In this document: positions 38,268 through 46,700 of the stretch, one piece after another
Position numbering within the stretch: the first letter of the stretch is position 1
Layout of the letters: every line of letters starts with the position of its first letter
Assembly (NCBI RefSeq): GCF_024972735.1
Contig: NZ_CP087722.1
Location: forward strand, 102,872 to 166,871
Length of the DNA: 64,000 nt
DNA from: Halalkaliarchaeum sp. AArc-CO
Lineage (GTDB): Archaea > Halobacteriota > Halobacteria > Halobacteriales > Haloferacaceae
Direction of reading: 5' to 3'
Translations under genes and position numbers: made by a program
Notes under the pieces: generated by a model
Told to the model about the DNA's origin: nothing
Database searches by the model: none
Seen by the model: only the letters and a program-made list of their open reading frames with translations

Positions 38268-39518
38268 CTAGGTCAAGAACTGCCAAACCTCATAGAAGTA
38301 GTTCAGAATGATACCGATCACAGTGAAGTAGCCAATGATGCCAAGACCTTTGATAACCGGGCCGCTGACGTACTCTCCCATCATGTCCTCGTCAGTATAG
38401 ATAGCTAGTACGAGGAATGCCAACAAGGGGAAGGCGACGATTGCGAGCGCTTGCGCGAGTCGGAGAATCTCAATCGGGTTTTCCTGAAAGACGAGTACTG
38501 GAAGCAATCCAACAAGCATTGCAGCACTGGCCCACATCTTCACGGGTCGCTCATCCATTGACGGATCCATATCCCTGCCGTCAACGAACAGTGTCGCACC
38601 GATCAATGCATTCACCACGAGCGATGATAATGCTGCAAAGAAAAATCCGATCGTGAACAGATAGAACGCTCCAGGTCCAACGAGAGGCTCAAGCTGAAGA
38701 GCCATCCCATGGGCGGAGAATACGGGTTCGCCTGCACCTTCGAAAATTACAGCGGCACTCGTTAGCAGAATAATAGTCGCGATGAGGCCGAGAACGGCAA
38801 TCCCGATGATTGTGTCAGCAGATTGTTGGGTAAGTCGTTCGGGTCCCCACTCCTTCTCTGCCATCAGGTGAGATATGTAAACTGCGGCTGCTATTGAGAA
38901 TGTCGTCGCCGCCATTCCTAACGATAAGGTGACGGCATCAAACGTTGGGAACGATGGAACGAGTCCAACAGCCGCCGCATTGAGATCAACACCTACCAAT
39001 GCAAGGGTTCCGACGAAGGCAATAAGCATGATACCAACGACAATTCGGACTAGCCACTCAATTTTATCATATAGGTCCGGTAACCATACGAATCCGATCG
39101 CAACAAGCGTGAACACCGCCGCCCATAATCGGACATCGCCACCGACGAGTGCTTCCGATGCGAAACCAATCCCTGCATTATTGCCCACCTGAAATGCAAG
39201 TATCGTTAGAAAGCCAAAGAACCCGCCGAGAAAAGCGATATTCTGGCTGTATTTCTTCCTGGTTGCCCCAAATATGGTCTCCCCTGTTACAAGAGCAATT
39301 CGGGCGGCCATCCAAACGTACGTGATCATGAATATCGTCGTGATTATCGGGACCCAAACAAGGGAGTACCCGTAGAGGCCGCCCGCGATCGTGCTAAGAG
39401 CGATACTTCCTGGCCCGACCACGACTGCGGCTAAAAATAACGCCGGCCCGATGGCACGCAGGTAGTTGGTAATTCGATTACCGGATTTGTTACTGTCAGT
39501 CATGGCTTCCGATCCCAT
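38268..39518 (-). CDS. Nramp-like transporter lacking the DPGN motif
   Basis: 416 residues with about 11 transmembrane helices. The fold start is RAIGPALFLAAVVVGPGSIALSTIAGG, the Nramp helix 1 position, but the metal-binding DPGN is VGPGS, so Mn/Fe transport is doubtful. Relatives with other substrates exist in the LeuT-fold superfamily. Gene neighbours (dehydrogenases, FAH hydrolase) suggest uptake of an organic compound. The start ATG 39518 fits a leaderless transcript from TTTTATTA 28 bases upstream; ATG 39503 is the alternative. Confidence 0.75.
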   Translation of the reverse strand: MGSEAMTDSNKSGNRITNYLRAIGPALFLAAVVVGPGSIALSTIAGGLYGYSLVWVPIITTIFMITYVWMAARIALVTGETIFGATRKKYSQNIAFLGGFFGFLTILAFQVGNNAGIGFASEALVGGDVRLWAAVFTLVAIGFVWLPDLYDKIEWLVRIVVGIMLIAFVGTLALVGVDLNAAAVGLVPSFPTFDAVTLSLGMAATTFSIAAAVYISHLMAEKEWGPERLTQQSADTIIGIAVLGLIATIILLTSAAVIFEGAGEPVFSAHGMALQLEPLVGPGAFYLFTIGFFFAALSSLVVNALIGATLFVDGRDMDPSMDERPVKMWASAAMLVGLLPVLVFQENPIEILRLAQALAIVAFPLLAFLVLAIYTDEDMMGEYVSGPVIKGLGIIGYFTVIGIILNYFYEVWQFLT

Positions 39519-39542
39519 GTAAATAGAATCAAAAGAAGTAGT

Positions 39543-39550
39543 AATAAAAC
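39543..39550 (-). promoter_or_regulatory. TATA box of the transporter gene
   Basis: TTTTATTA on the minus strand, centred about 28 bases before ATG 39518, the classic spacing for a haloarchaeal leaderless mRNA. Confidence 0.6.
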
Positions 39551-39700
39551 CTTTGGACAGTTATTAGAGATAATTTATATAATTTATGATCATAGTTGGC
39601 AAAACCACTATGGGGGGTAGAGCATTTTGACATCAGAGCATTGGCTATTACTGGAATAAGTAGCCGGGAGAGAATCTGAGGTTTACTCTTCCTAAACACT

Positions 39701-39707
39701 TATTTAC
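39701..39707 (+). promoter_or_regulatory. TATA box of the IclR gene
   Basis: TATTTAC centred about 25 bases before ATG 39729, consistent with a leaderless transcript. It shares the 210-base divergent intergenic region with the transporter promoter, where the regulator would be expected to bind. Confidence 0.55.
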
Positions 39708-39728
39708 TTCTGCAATACACTCTACGTT

Positions 39729-40508
39729 ATGGAAGGTGTTGGCACTCCCTCAGATGATCGCCTCGTACAGTCAGTCCAAACAGCGATCAATATTATCATC
39801 TCGCTTCGGGAGAGCGATGGAGCAAGAGTAACAGACCTCGCCGCCGATATCGGTATGTCAAAGGGGACTGTTAGTAATCATCTCAAAACGCTCGAGGCGA
39901 ATGATTTTGTAGCAAAAAACGATGATGGTACCTATCATTTGGGACTGCGGTTTCTCAACATCGCCCATGGAGCTCAATCTCGATATCCAGTACTGGAACT
40001 GGTACGGACACAAACCAACGACTTAGCCGATGAAAGTGGTGAAACAGCGTTATTTGCCACTGAAGAGCACGGATTAGGCGTCGTGCTTGATGTAGCGTAT
40101 GGGGAGTACGCGGTGAAGACGCCTTTATGGGTTGGTCATCGAGATCACCTCCATCACACAGCAGTTGGAAAAGCAATCCTCGCACATCTACCCGATCGGG
40201 AAGTGCAGGCAATCATAGAGGAACATGGTCTCCCGAAAAAAACACCAAATACGATTACTGATATAGAAGAGTTGCTAGAAGAATTGAATCAGATAGCAGA
40301 CCGAGGGTGCGCATACAATAAACAAGAGACAATCAGTGGTCTTGTCGGTGTTGGAGCTCCCATACAGTCGCAGGATGGGGATGTGATAGGTGGGATTAGT
40401 ATTATTGGCCCATCAAGTAGAATAAGAGACCAGAGATATCATGACGAATTTCCGGAAATGATCGAAAAGGCCAAAAACGTCATTGAACTTAATCTAACCT
40501 CGCTGTAG
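39729..40508 (+). CDS. IclR-family transcriptional regulator
   Basis: 259 residues. N-terminal winged helix (QSVQTAINIIISLRES, VTDLAADIGMSKGTVSNHLKTLEANDFV) and C-terminal effector domain (GLRFLNIAHGAQSRYPVLELVRTQTNDLA, TAVGKAILAHLPDREVQAII, GGISIIGPSSRIRD). IclR proteins respond to small organic acids and regulate adjacent catabolic genes. Divergent from the transporter gene, so likely controls the 34-39.5 kb cluster. Confidence 0.92.
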   Translation: MEGVGTPSDDRLVQSVQTAINIIISLRESDGARVTDLAADIGMSKGTVSNHLKTLEANDFVAKNDDGTYHLGLRFLNIAHGAQSRYPVLELVRTQTNDLADESGETALFATEEHGLGVVLDVAYGEYAVKTPLWVGHRDHLHHTAVGKAILAHLPDREVQAIIEEHGLPKKTPNTITDIEELLEELNQIADRGCAYNKQETISGLVGVGAPIQSQDGDVIGGISIIGPSSRIRDQRYHDEFPEMIEKAKNVIELNLTSL

Positions 40509-41534
40509 TTTGCATTTGTCCAAGGATTGTACTCACCGAAGGTAACAAGGAATTCGAGGGGTTGGCGAGTAATACGTTCTCGATAGATAATCAAACAGAG
40601 TTGCCATTCTGGTACAGATCCAGAAGACTAGCTGCGCTTGGACGTAATGCAAACAAAACTTCTGGAGAGCATATATGATGACAGTTTAGTATGGATAAAC
40701 ACACGAGGTCAAAATCGACTAATTTAGTGCTGGATGATCAAGTGATTAGCTATATACAGTTGGTCTCCAACTATGTTTAGCTCTGATAAACAGAGGGTTG
40801 ATGACGTATAGCGGGCGCCTAGACTTACACTTATATGTATGTAAAGGAAGGCAGTCCTTAGTCAGTTACTGCTAGTATTAGCGGATTCCATGCGAGGACG
40901 ACTGCATTTAGTCACTTTCGGCGGAATCTGTGTTGGAATGATAAAAAGTATGCAAACTGGGTAGTTCGGATAATTATTTACTAAGATATATGTTTGCCAG
41001 AATTCCGATATCCATCTGGGTCCTGGTGGAATCGGAATCAGTGACGATGGTCGGTGGGTCTGAAACACAGCTTTCTATCGACGAAAAATTCGTCGTTAAG
41101 GTAAATGCATGGGCGGATTTCAGTCAGAACATCTTGGAGACTGCCTGTGTTTTCGTCAAAAAATGCGGTACGTGAATAAGTCGGCTCGGTGCAGGAGCAA
41201 CGCCGTTGTACAGCCACTATGGAGGTTCGTTGAGTTGGACCACGGATTTTCGACTATAACGTCTCTAGATTTGCTCAATCAAGCTCCCGTAGATCGAAGT
41301 TCTGCAATTACTCATGAACGGTAGAACGACAGTAGTTGACTACAGAAATATAATATATATATACTATAAATGAAAATGATAGTCTTTCAGTCTGTACGGC
41401 TACCGAACTTCATCGTTGGCTCGGGTGTCACTTCTCGCTCCAGAAGGATTCACCCGTATCCGCTTGGAGAGGGTATAAAATTCGGCTCTACAGTTTCAGT
41501 ACACGGCGGCAGACTTGACGGGTATCGGGCGATT
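40509..41534. other. About 1 kb gene-free, with a transposase relic
   Basis: AT-rich and without supported genes. Minus strand 41110-41290 carries a degraded stretch (WLYNGVAPAPSRLIHV, KTQAV) aligned with the relic at 32560-32760 (WLYEAVDATTNRLIDV, ENTG), so both derive from the same transposase family. Elsewhere nothing is recognised. Confidence 0.4.
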
Positions 41535-41812
41535 TGGCGAATGTTATAGACGGTCGCTTTCAGCTGCATCTCACGGACTCCAGCCACCAGCTCCGGGCAC
41601 GCACGGCAGCGCCTCGGCGCCCTCGAGGGCTGTCTCGACGTGCGCCCTGGCGTCCGGATCCTTCAACACGCGTGGCCGCCGACGCGAGGTGCATCGGCAG
41701 TTCCTCCGTGGCCGTTCGGCCGTCGGTTATCGCCGTGCCCTCCGTTTGTGGTACTCCCAGGCTTCACGCGCCTCTACGATATCGCCCCGACCTACTTTCA
41801 GGAGCTCGCCGC
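41535..41812 (-). pseudogene. Fragment paralogous to the gene at 27333
   Basis: Minus strand reads LLKVGRGDIVEAREAWEYHK, then in a shifted frame DPDARAHVETALEGAEALP, matching RRVGRRDPVEVREAWEHRE and NPDARTHVEAALDAAVALP of the 27333-27827 gene. The zinc-binding tail and the N-terminal half are missing. It begins right after the PadR stop codon. Confidence 0.7.
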
Positions 41813-41825
41813 GCTCCAACAGAAA

Positions 41826-42098
41826 CTATTCGATGTAGTCGGCTTCCCACTCTTGCCGAGCCTCGATTTCACGACGCCCTCGCCGGGTTAATGTGTAGTA
41901 GTTGGTCCGACGATCACGCTGTCCTTTCTCGACAAGCCCTTTGTCGACAAGTGTGTCGAGATTCGGATACAGACGTCCGTGGTGGATCTCTTTTTCGTAG
42001 TATTGTTCCAGTTCGTCTTTGATTGCGAGCCCGTGCGGTTCCTCAAGTCCACTGATGACGTACAGAAGGTCCCGCTGGAATCCAGTCAAATCGTACAT
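41826..42098 (-). CDS. PadR-family regulator
   Basis: 90 residues: FQRDLLYVISGLEEPHGLAIKDELEQYYEKEIHHGRLYPNLDTLVDKGLVEKGQRDRRTNYYTLTRRGRREI is a complete PadR winged helix (GRLYPNLDTLVDKGLV recognition helix and basic wing). Haloarchaeal short PadR proteins like this often sit near integrases and mobile regions, as here. Its targets are unknown. Confidence 0.88.
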   Translation of the reverse strand: MYDLTGFQRDLLYVISGLEEPHGLAIKDELEQYYEKEIHHGRLYPNLDTLVDKGLVEKGQRDRRTNYYTLTRRGRREIEARQEWEADYIE

Positions 42099-42173
42099 GT
42101 GTTGAATCTGGATGAATAGAATATACTTTATTTAATAAATCTGTTGGCTTAGAGCCAATACCCTTCGAGCTTG

Positions 42174-43141
42174 TTAGACGAGACGATGGTAGTGGGGTTC
42201 ATTACCTGTTCTCGTATTGGCACTATCAATATCTCTTTCTGACAAGTGAACGTACCTTCCTGGAACTCGAGATCCCCTCACCCAACCAAACCGCTCACAT
42301 AATTGCGCTTCAGTCAGATAATTGGCCAAGTAGGTCGCACGGCTGTGCCGGAAATGATGGGGATTCACTGGCTTTTCGATCTCGGCTTGTTCGCAGGCCC
42401 TCTGGAAGATTTTGCGGCGGATATACTGATAGCCGATTTGCTCGTTTGAACTTCCCTGGTTTAGGTCGATTTTGCTCCACAGATAGGCCGTATAAACTGG
42501 ATCGGGATGAACGTGCAGCCACTCGTCAAGGTACGATACTGATTCCAGCAAAAGCAGTCGTCGAGAGCCAGTTTTTCCGTCGACGATGATGTATTTCAGT
42601 CCCTCTCCGTCTTCGATATCGCCAATCCGTACATCGATCAACTCTCCGATTCAGGCGCCGGTTTCCCAAAGCAGAGCGATGAATGCCCGATCTCGTTCGT
42701 TGGAAGCGGCTTCAATCAACGCTTCGATATCATTCGGCATCAAGAGATGATGTGCAGCAAACGGCGATGACCAGGACTCCGCTTCTTGAGCCATGCTGTC
42801 TCCGGCGGTTCCTCTCCATCGTGCATCCACGTCCAAAATTGCTTGATTACCTGTTTGTAGTCAGCAATCGTCGATTCGGCTACGTCGCGCGTGTAGAGCC
42901 ACGCGACTAGTTCTTCGACATCTTCTTTCTCGAAGTCCTGAAACGCCGTCGAATCTGCTTGTTCAGCGATGATTTTGAGATGAGCCAGTAACTTTTGGCG
43001 GCGAGCTGCACTGATCCCGGACAATCGCAATTGCTGGCAAAACGATTGGATGAGTTGCTTGTTAGTTGAATCGATCGTCGGTGACTCAGTGATGTACTCG
43101 AGCGTCCGGGTCGCCTGTCTTTCAAAATCCATCGTCGGCAT
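42174..43141 (-). pseudogene. Tyrosine recombinase (XerC/phage integrase type), broken
   Basis: N-terminal SAM-like domain from 43141 (FERQATRTLEYITESPTIDS..., YTRDVAESTIADYKQVIKQF). A frameshift near 42770 moves the text to LLMPNDIEALIEAASNERDRAFIALLWETGA, then TGA at 42651-42653 exactly where the first catalytic Arg (TGARxGEL, CGA) belongs. It continues IGELIDVRIGDIEDGEGL, NPHHFRHSRATYLA (HxxR) and GRYVHLS (nucleophile Tyr). Two lesions, otherwise complete (about 320 residues). Probably once mobilised this island. Confidence 0.88.
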
Positions 43142-43509
43142 ACAGGAGATATTTGTCGGCGACAGAGATAGCGTATCCGCTAGGGTTGGACCATACCCCG
43201 ACGGAAGCGAATGAACGAACAGAGTGTAAAGTAGTCGGTCTGTCTCGAGAAACTCAGTTGGAAGAACGTTGATATCTGATCATACGCTACCAAACCGTCA
43301 CTCGAGAGCGTCGATGATAGAGATACGAGCGCATACCCCCTCCTTCCCGTGAGTGACGAGTGTTCCGACGCTCTGTCGGAACCGAGGAGCGAACAGGCGG
43401 GTGTCGAGCGGACAGCATAGTGTGGCAGTCCACCGTTCTATTGCAGAGTTGGATTTCCCACCGTTTTCGCAAGATATTTGCTATCATATGACCATAGTGT
43501 GTAGTACGG

Positions 43510-43899
43510 ATGAAGACTACACGGCACGCAACCTATAACCTCAACTACCACATAGTGTGGCTCCCAAAGTACCGCAACGCGGTACTGACGGGAGAAGTTG
43601 CCGACCGTGTGGAATCCATCCTCCACGAAATTGCCGACGAGAAAGGCTTGGACATTCAAAACCTGACTGTTCAACCCGACCACGTTCACCTGTTCGTCAG
43701 TAGCCCGCCCAAACACAGCCCATCACTGCTCGCCAACTGGTTCAAGGGCATTTCCTCACGGAAATATAATCACCGCCACGCCGACCACGACGGCGAGAAA
43801 ATCCGGTGGACACGCGGCTACTACGCCGGAACAGCCGGGCACGTCTCCAGCGAATCTGTCGAGAACTACATCAACCGACACAAGGAGGCTGAAGCGTGA
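43510..43899 (+). CDS. tnpA: IS200-type transposase TnpA (Y1 HUH)
   Basis: 129 residues. Single-strand DNA transposase. YNLNYHIVWLPKYRNAVL at the N-terminus, the HUH metal motif in PDHVHLFVS (His-Val-His), and the catalytic tyrosine in SVENYINRHKE near the C-terminus. Full family length, apparently intact. Overlaps tnpB by ATGA-type 4 bases. Confidence 0.95.
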   Translation: MKTTRHATYNLNYHIVWLPKYRNAVLTGEVADRVESILHEIADEKGLDIQNLTVQPDHVHLFVSSPPKHSPSLLANWFKGISSRKYNHRHADHDGEKIRWTRGYYAGTAGHVSSESVENYINRHKEAEA

Positions 43900-45146
43900 C
43901 CGAACTCACGAAAACGCTCGAACTGAAGCTTGTGGACCCGAACACCCACAAGCGGCAGAAGCTTCGTGAAACGCGAGACGCTTACCGGCAGGCACTTCAA
44001 GCCGCCTTCGCCGCTGGCTGTGATACACAGTCAGCGGCCAACGACGTGGTTGTTGAGTACGACCTGAGCGGCTACGCAAAAAACGCCCTCAAGAAGTACG
44101 TCCCACAACTCCACAACAGCTACGATGCTGACGAGCTTCACGACGACCATCCGGTGCGGTTCACCAACGAGGGACTGCAACTTGACCATCAGCCACAGAA
44201 CGCTATCGAGTGGTACGTCAAAATCCCGCACCACGAGGATTACCACCTCTGGATACCGGCACGCGCCAATCCCGACCAGCGGGAGTGGCTTGAAGCGGTG
44301 TACGCAGACGACGCCGAGATGGGTGAAAGTCGGCTGTTTGAACGGGACGGAACGTGGTATCTCCACATCACCGTTACCCGCGACGTGGAGGATACATCTG
44401 AGGCGTCCACCGACGAGGGGACGCCGCCAGACGAGTCTAGCGAGCCCTGTCTCGCGGGGCTCGACAGGACGCCGATAGGCGTGGACATTGGAGAAGCGAG
44501 TCTCGTCACGGTGTGTCACCGCGACGAGAGCGGTTCTCCTGTTCGCCCCGAACTGTGGGCCGACGACGGCAAGGCCGCTCGTCGGCTCCGCAAAACCTAC
44601 TTCACTGCCAAGCGACGGCTTCAGCAGCGCGGCAGTGAGCGAATCGCGGAGTCCTACGGCGACTCGCTGTGGGACCAGATTGACGATGTGTTCCACCGTG
44701 TAACCCGCGAGGTCGTGGAGTACGCCGAGTCTGTCGAGAACCCAGTGCTGGTGCTGGAAGACCTGACGTACATCCGCGAGAACATGGACTACGGCGAGTA
44801 CATGAATCGACGGTTGCACGGATGGGGCTTTGCCAAACTGCACGCACAGATTCGCTACAAAGCCGCCGAGAAGGGGATTCCCGTCGAGACGGTGAATCCC
44901 CGGAACACGTCGAAGGCGTGTCATGCCTGCGGTGAACACGGCAACCGTCCACGACAGGCGACGTTCAAATGCTCGAACGACGGCTGCTGGGTCGGTGAGT
45001 ATCAAGCCGATATAAACGGGGCGATGAACATTATTTACCGCTACCTCAGTGGAGAGAGCCAGTCCAGAGAAGACATGACTGGCGATGACTCGGCTGAGGA
45101 TGGGGCCTCTTTGACCGGGCCACAAGACAGCCAAGCAGAGTGCTGA
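43896..45146 (+). CDS. tnpB: TnpB RNA-guided nuclease
   Basis: 416 residues. Cas12 ancestor that uses an omega RNA from its own element's right end. N-terminal ELTKTLELKLVDPNTHKRQKL, RuvC I IGVDIGEASLVTV (Asp), RuvC II PVLVLEDLTYIRENMD (Glu), zinc finger CHACGEH ... CSNDGC and RuvC III YQADINGAMNII (Asp). All three acidic residues are present, so it should be active. Promotes retention of the element by cutting excised donor sites. Confidence 0.95.
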   Translation: MTELTKTLELKLVDPNTHKRQKLRETRDAYRQALQAAFAAGCDTQSAANDVVVEYDLSGYAKNALKKYVPQLHNSYDADELHDDHPVRFTNEGLQLDHQPQNAIEWYVKIPHHEDYHLWIPARANPDQREWLEAVYADDAEMGESRLFERDGTWYLHITVTRDVEDTSEASTDEGTPPDESSEPCLAGLDRTPIGVDIGEASLVTVCHRDESGSPVRPELWADDGKAARRLRKTYFTAKRRLQQRGSERIAESYGDSLWDQIDDVFHRVTREVVEYAESVENPVLVLEDLTYIRENMDYGEYMNRRLHGWGFAKLHAQIRYKAAEKGIPVETVNPRNTSKACHACGEHGNRPRQATFKCSNDGCWVGEYQADINGAMNIIYRYLSGESQSREDMTGDDSAEDGASLTGPQDSQAEC

Positions 45147-45257
45147 ACTCCAGCAGATGACGCTTGGAACGGATGCGTCTTGAAACTGACAGGCCGCTTC
45201 GCTCGGCCTGAAATCCCATGGTGGGATTCCTCCTCGTTCACGCGGAGGAGGAGGTCA
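45147..45257 (+). ncRNA. Probable omega RNA 3' scaffold / IS right end
   Basis: Between the tnpB stop and the element edge lie two hairpins (AATCCCA tgg TGGGATT near 45211-45227 and CCTCCTCG ttca CGCGGAGG near 45229-45248). By analogy with other TnpB systems this is the end of the omega RNA, and the next ~16-20 bases outside are the guide. Position and structure are seen, expression is inferred. Confidence 0.5.
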
Positions 45258-46082
45258 ACCACTGGTGTCGAGTCCGTAGTATCGACCGACAATGTACGCA
45301 ACGGCTTCTGCCTCAACCTCCCGTTTCGACCGCTTGGAATTGTCGTCAACGGTGAAATGCAAAAGGGCGTGTGCGTACTCGTGAACCAGCGTTCGAGCAA
45401 GATCTGCTTGATTCGATCGATCAAGGATTTCGACGAGCGGATGTCCGTCGTACAGACTCCGCTTTTCGCAGACTCCCTTGGCAGTGCCGTGCGACCATTC
45501 CGATTCGGGAACGATCCGAACAGTGACGCCGACCTGATCGGCGGCCTCCATGAGTTGAGAAACGAGATCGCCGGCTTCCCCAGTGGCCGCCCGATCGAGT
45601 TCTGGCAGTGGTTCGCCGTCGGTCTGTGAAACGTCGAACACAGGGGCAGGCTTGAATCCGACCACCCCTTCCGACCATTCTTCGGGTGACGTCTCGTCGT
45701 ACTCGCAGTCACTGTCTTCGTGATAGCTCGGTGAGTTTTCGCATTCCGGACATTGCTTCGTGATGATCGGTGCCCAGATCCAGATCGCCTGTTCCCCTTC
45801 CTTGACGTGGCGATTGAAGTCTTCCTGCCACGCTCGGTAGCCTGCAACCCGGGTTGCCTCGGGACACTGTTGTTTGATCAAAAGCGTATTCCGGTAGGAG
45901 TAGTCGTGAAAACGGCTCTGGACGTCGAGCCACTCCTGGAACTCTGCACTGGTTTGCGCGTTGTCGACGCGCTCGACCAACTCATCGATCCAAGCTTTGA
46001 TCGTCCGGTTCATCTCGTTCTGTCGTGTATCGGTTTCGGTGAAGGAAACCGACGTGTCACTGGCTGTAGCCATTGTTTCCAT
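45255..46082 (-). CDS. ArdC/ImmA-like zincin protein, C-terminus cut by IS
   Basis: 275 residues from ATG 46082 (METMATASDTSVSF). N-terminal ssDNA-binding ArdC-like domain (IKAWIDELVERVDNAQTSAEFQEWLDVQSRFHDYSYRNTLLI, EGEQAIWIWAPI with a CxxC insert) and C-terminal metallopeptidase with LVHEYAHALLHF (HExxH) and KREVEAEAVAYIVGRYYGLDTSG. The family normally goes on about 40 residues after GLDTSG, but here the stop lies in the IS edge at 45255-45257. Active-site helices are retained. ArdC proteins protect incoming plasmids from restriction. Confidence 0.85.
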   Translation of the reverse strand: METMATASDTSVSFTETDTRQNEMNRTIKAWIDELVERVDNAQTSAEFQEWLDVQSRFHDYSYRNTLLIKQQCPEATRVAGYRAWQEDFNRHVKEGEQAIWIWAPIITKQCPECENSPSYHEDSDCEYDETSPEEWSEGVVGFKPAPVFDVSQTDGEPLPELDRAATGEAGDLVSQLMEAADQVGVTVRIVPESEWSHGTAKGVCEKRSLYDGHPLVEILDRSNQADLARTLVHEYAHALLHFTVDDNSKRSKREVEAEAVAYIVGRYYGLDTSG

Positions 46083-46116
46083 CGAAAACGGTGTGCTCTC
46101 TGTGATGTTTTCAGGA

Positions 46117-46148
46117 GCGCCGCACCTTCTGGGGCGCATAAAAAAATA
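46117..46148 (-). promoter_or_regulatory. ardC-like promoter with TATA and GCCCC/GG.GC element
   Basis: Minus strand: TATTTTTTTAT (46138-46148) then GCGCCCC-AGAA-GGTG-C-GGCGC (46117-46137), the same arrangement as before the tfb, SWIM and 60027 genes. The start codon is 34 bases downstream of the element. Confidence 0.6.
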
Positions 46149-46700
46149 CGCGCTGACGGTCACCGTGCTAGCTTCCAGTACTCGACGGGGAGTTGGAATC
46201 TGTAAGACTCCGAATCTGAAGTGGATTAACCAACAAAATACCCCTTTACCCGTATTCTGTTGGTTAACAATAGATCGGCAAGGATTTACCGCCTTTGTGC
46301 CAGTGATCTGTCTGACCAGTGAGTGAGTGTTCGTACAGATAATGAGTTGAACGGGTGCGATCAGTGCCAAGATTTTATTCGTTTTCAGTTGTTCCTCAGG
46401 ATCAGTCGTCCTTTGGTCTACGGTGGATTCGACGAATTAACGTAGATCGAGGAGGTCACTGGTGGTGTTCTAGTACTTAGGAATTCATCCATTTTATTGG
46501 GTGGATTCCAAAATATTCTAATTCCGACTGAGAAGAAACATCTTCCAGTTGTCAATGTAGTTGTAGATCAGGGAGTTTATGAAAACACGAGCATGTCTAC
46601 GTAGAATTTTCAATCCCGGATCTTGGGGGTAGTTATTCCAAACTGACAGATCTACCACTAATTTTAAACGATATCGAAATCACCGTAGAACTGTCAAACG
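46149..46700. other. Gene-free, AT-rich stretch
   Basis: 550 bases with no supported gene or IS end. The upstream sequence of the symporter gene (about 46655-46690) shows AATTTTAAACGATAT as a possible TATA region. Confidence 0.4.

Larger units (their letters stand above)
43460..45258 (+). mobile_element. IS200/IS605-family element (tnpA + tnpB)
   Basis: Contains intact tnpA and tnpB overlapping by 4 bases. The right end (about 45.20-45.26 kb) holds two small hairpins (AATCCCA/TGGGATT and CCTCCTCG/CGCGGAGGAGG) ending in GTCAA. The left boundary near 43460-43490 is estimated from the sequence before tnpA. Such elements move as single strands without duplications. The 3' part of tnpB plus the right end would encode the omega RNA (reRNA), with its guide reading into the flanking ardC-like gene. 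Confidence 0.8.

Noticed and set aside
6860..42653. Selenocysteine or recoded UGA
   Set aside because: Haloarchaea are not known to use it, the affected genes show other damage in two cases, and no catalytic Cys position fits. Kept only as a count worth checking.
44031..45134. 367-codon frame antisense to tnpB
   Set aside because: Complement of an intact tnpB with all motifs; a common artefact in haloarchaea.
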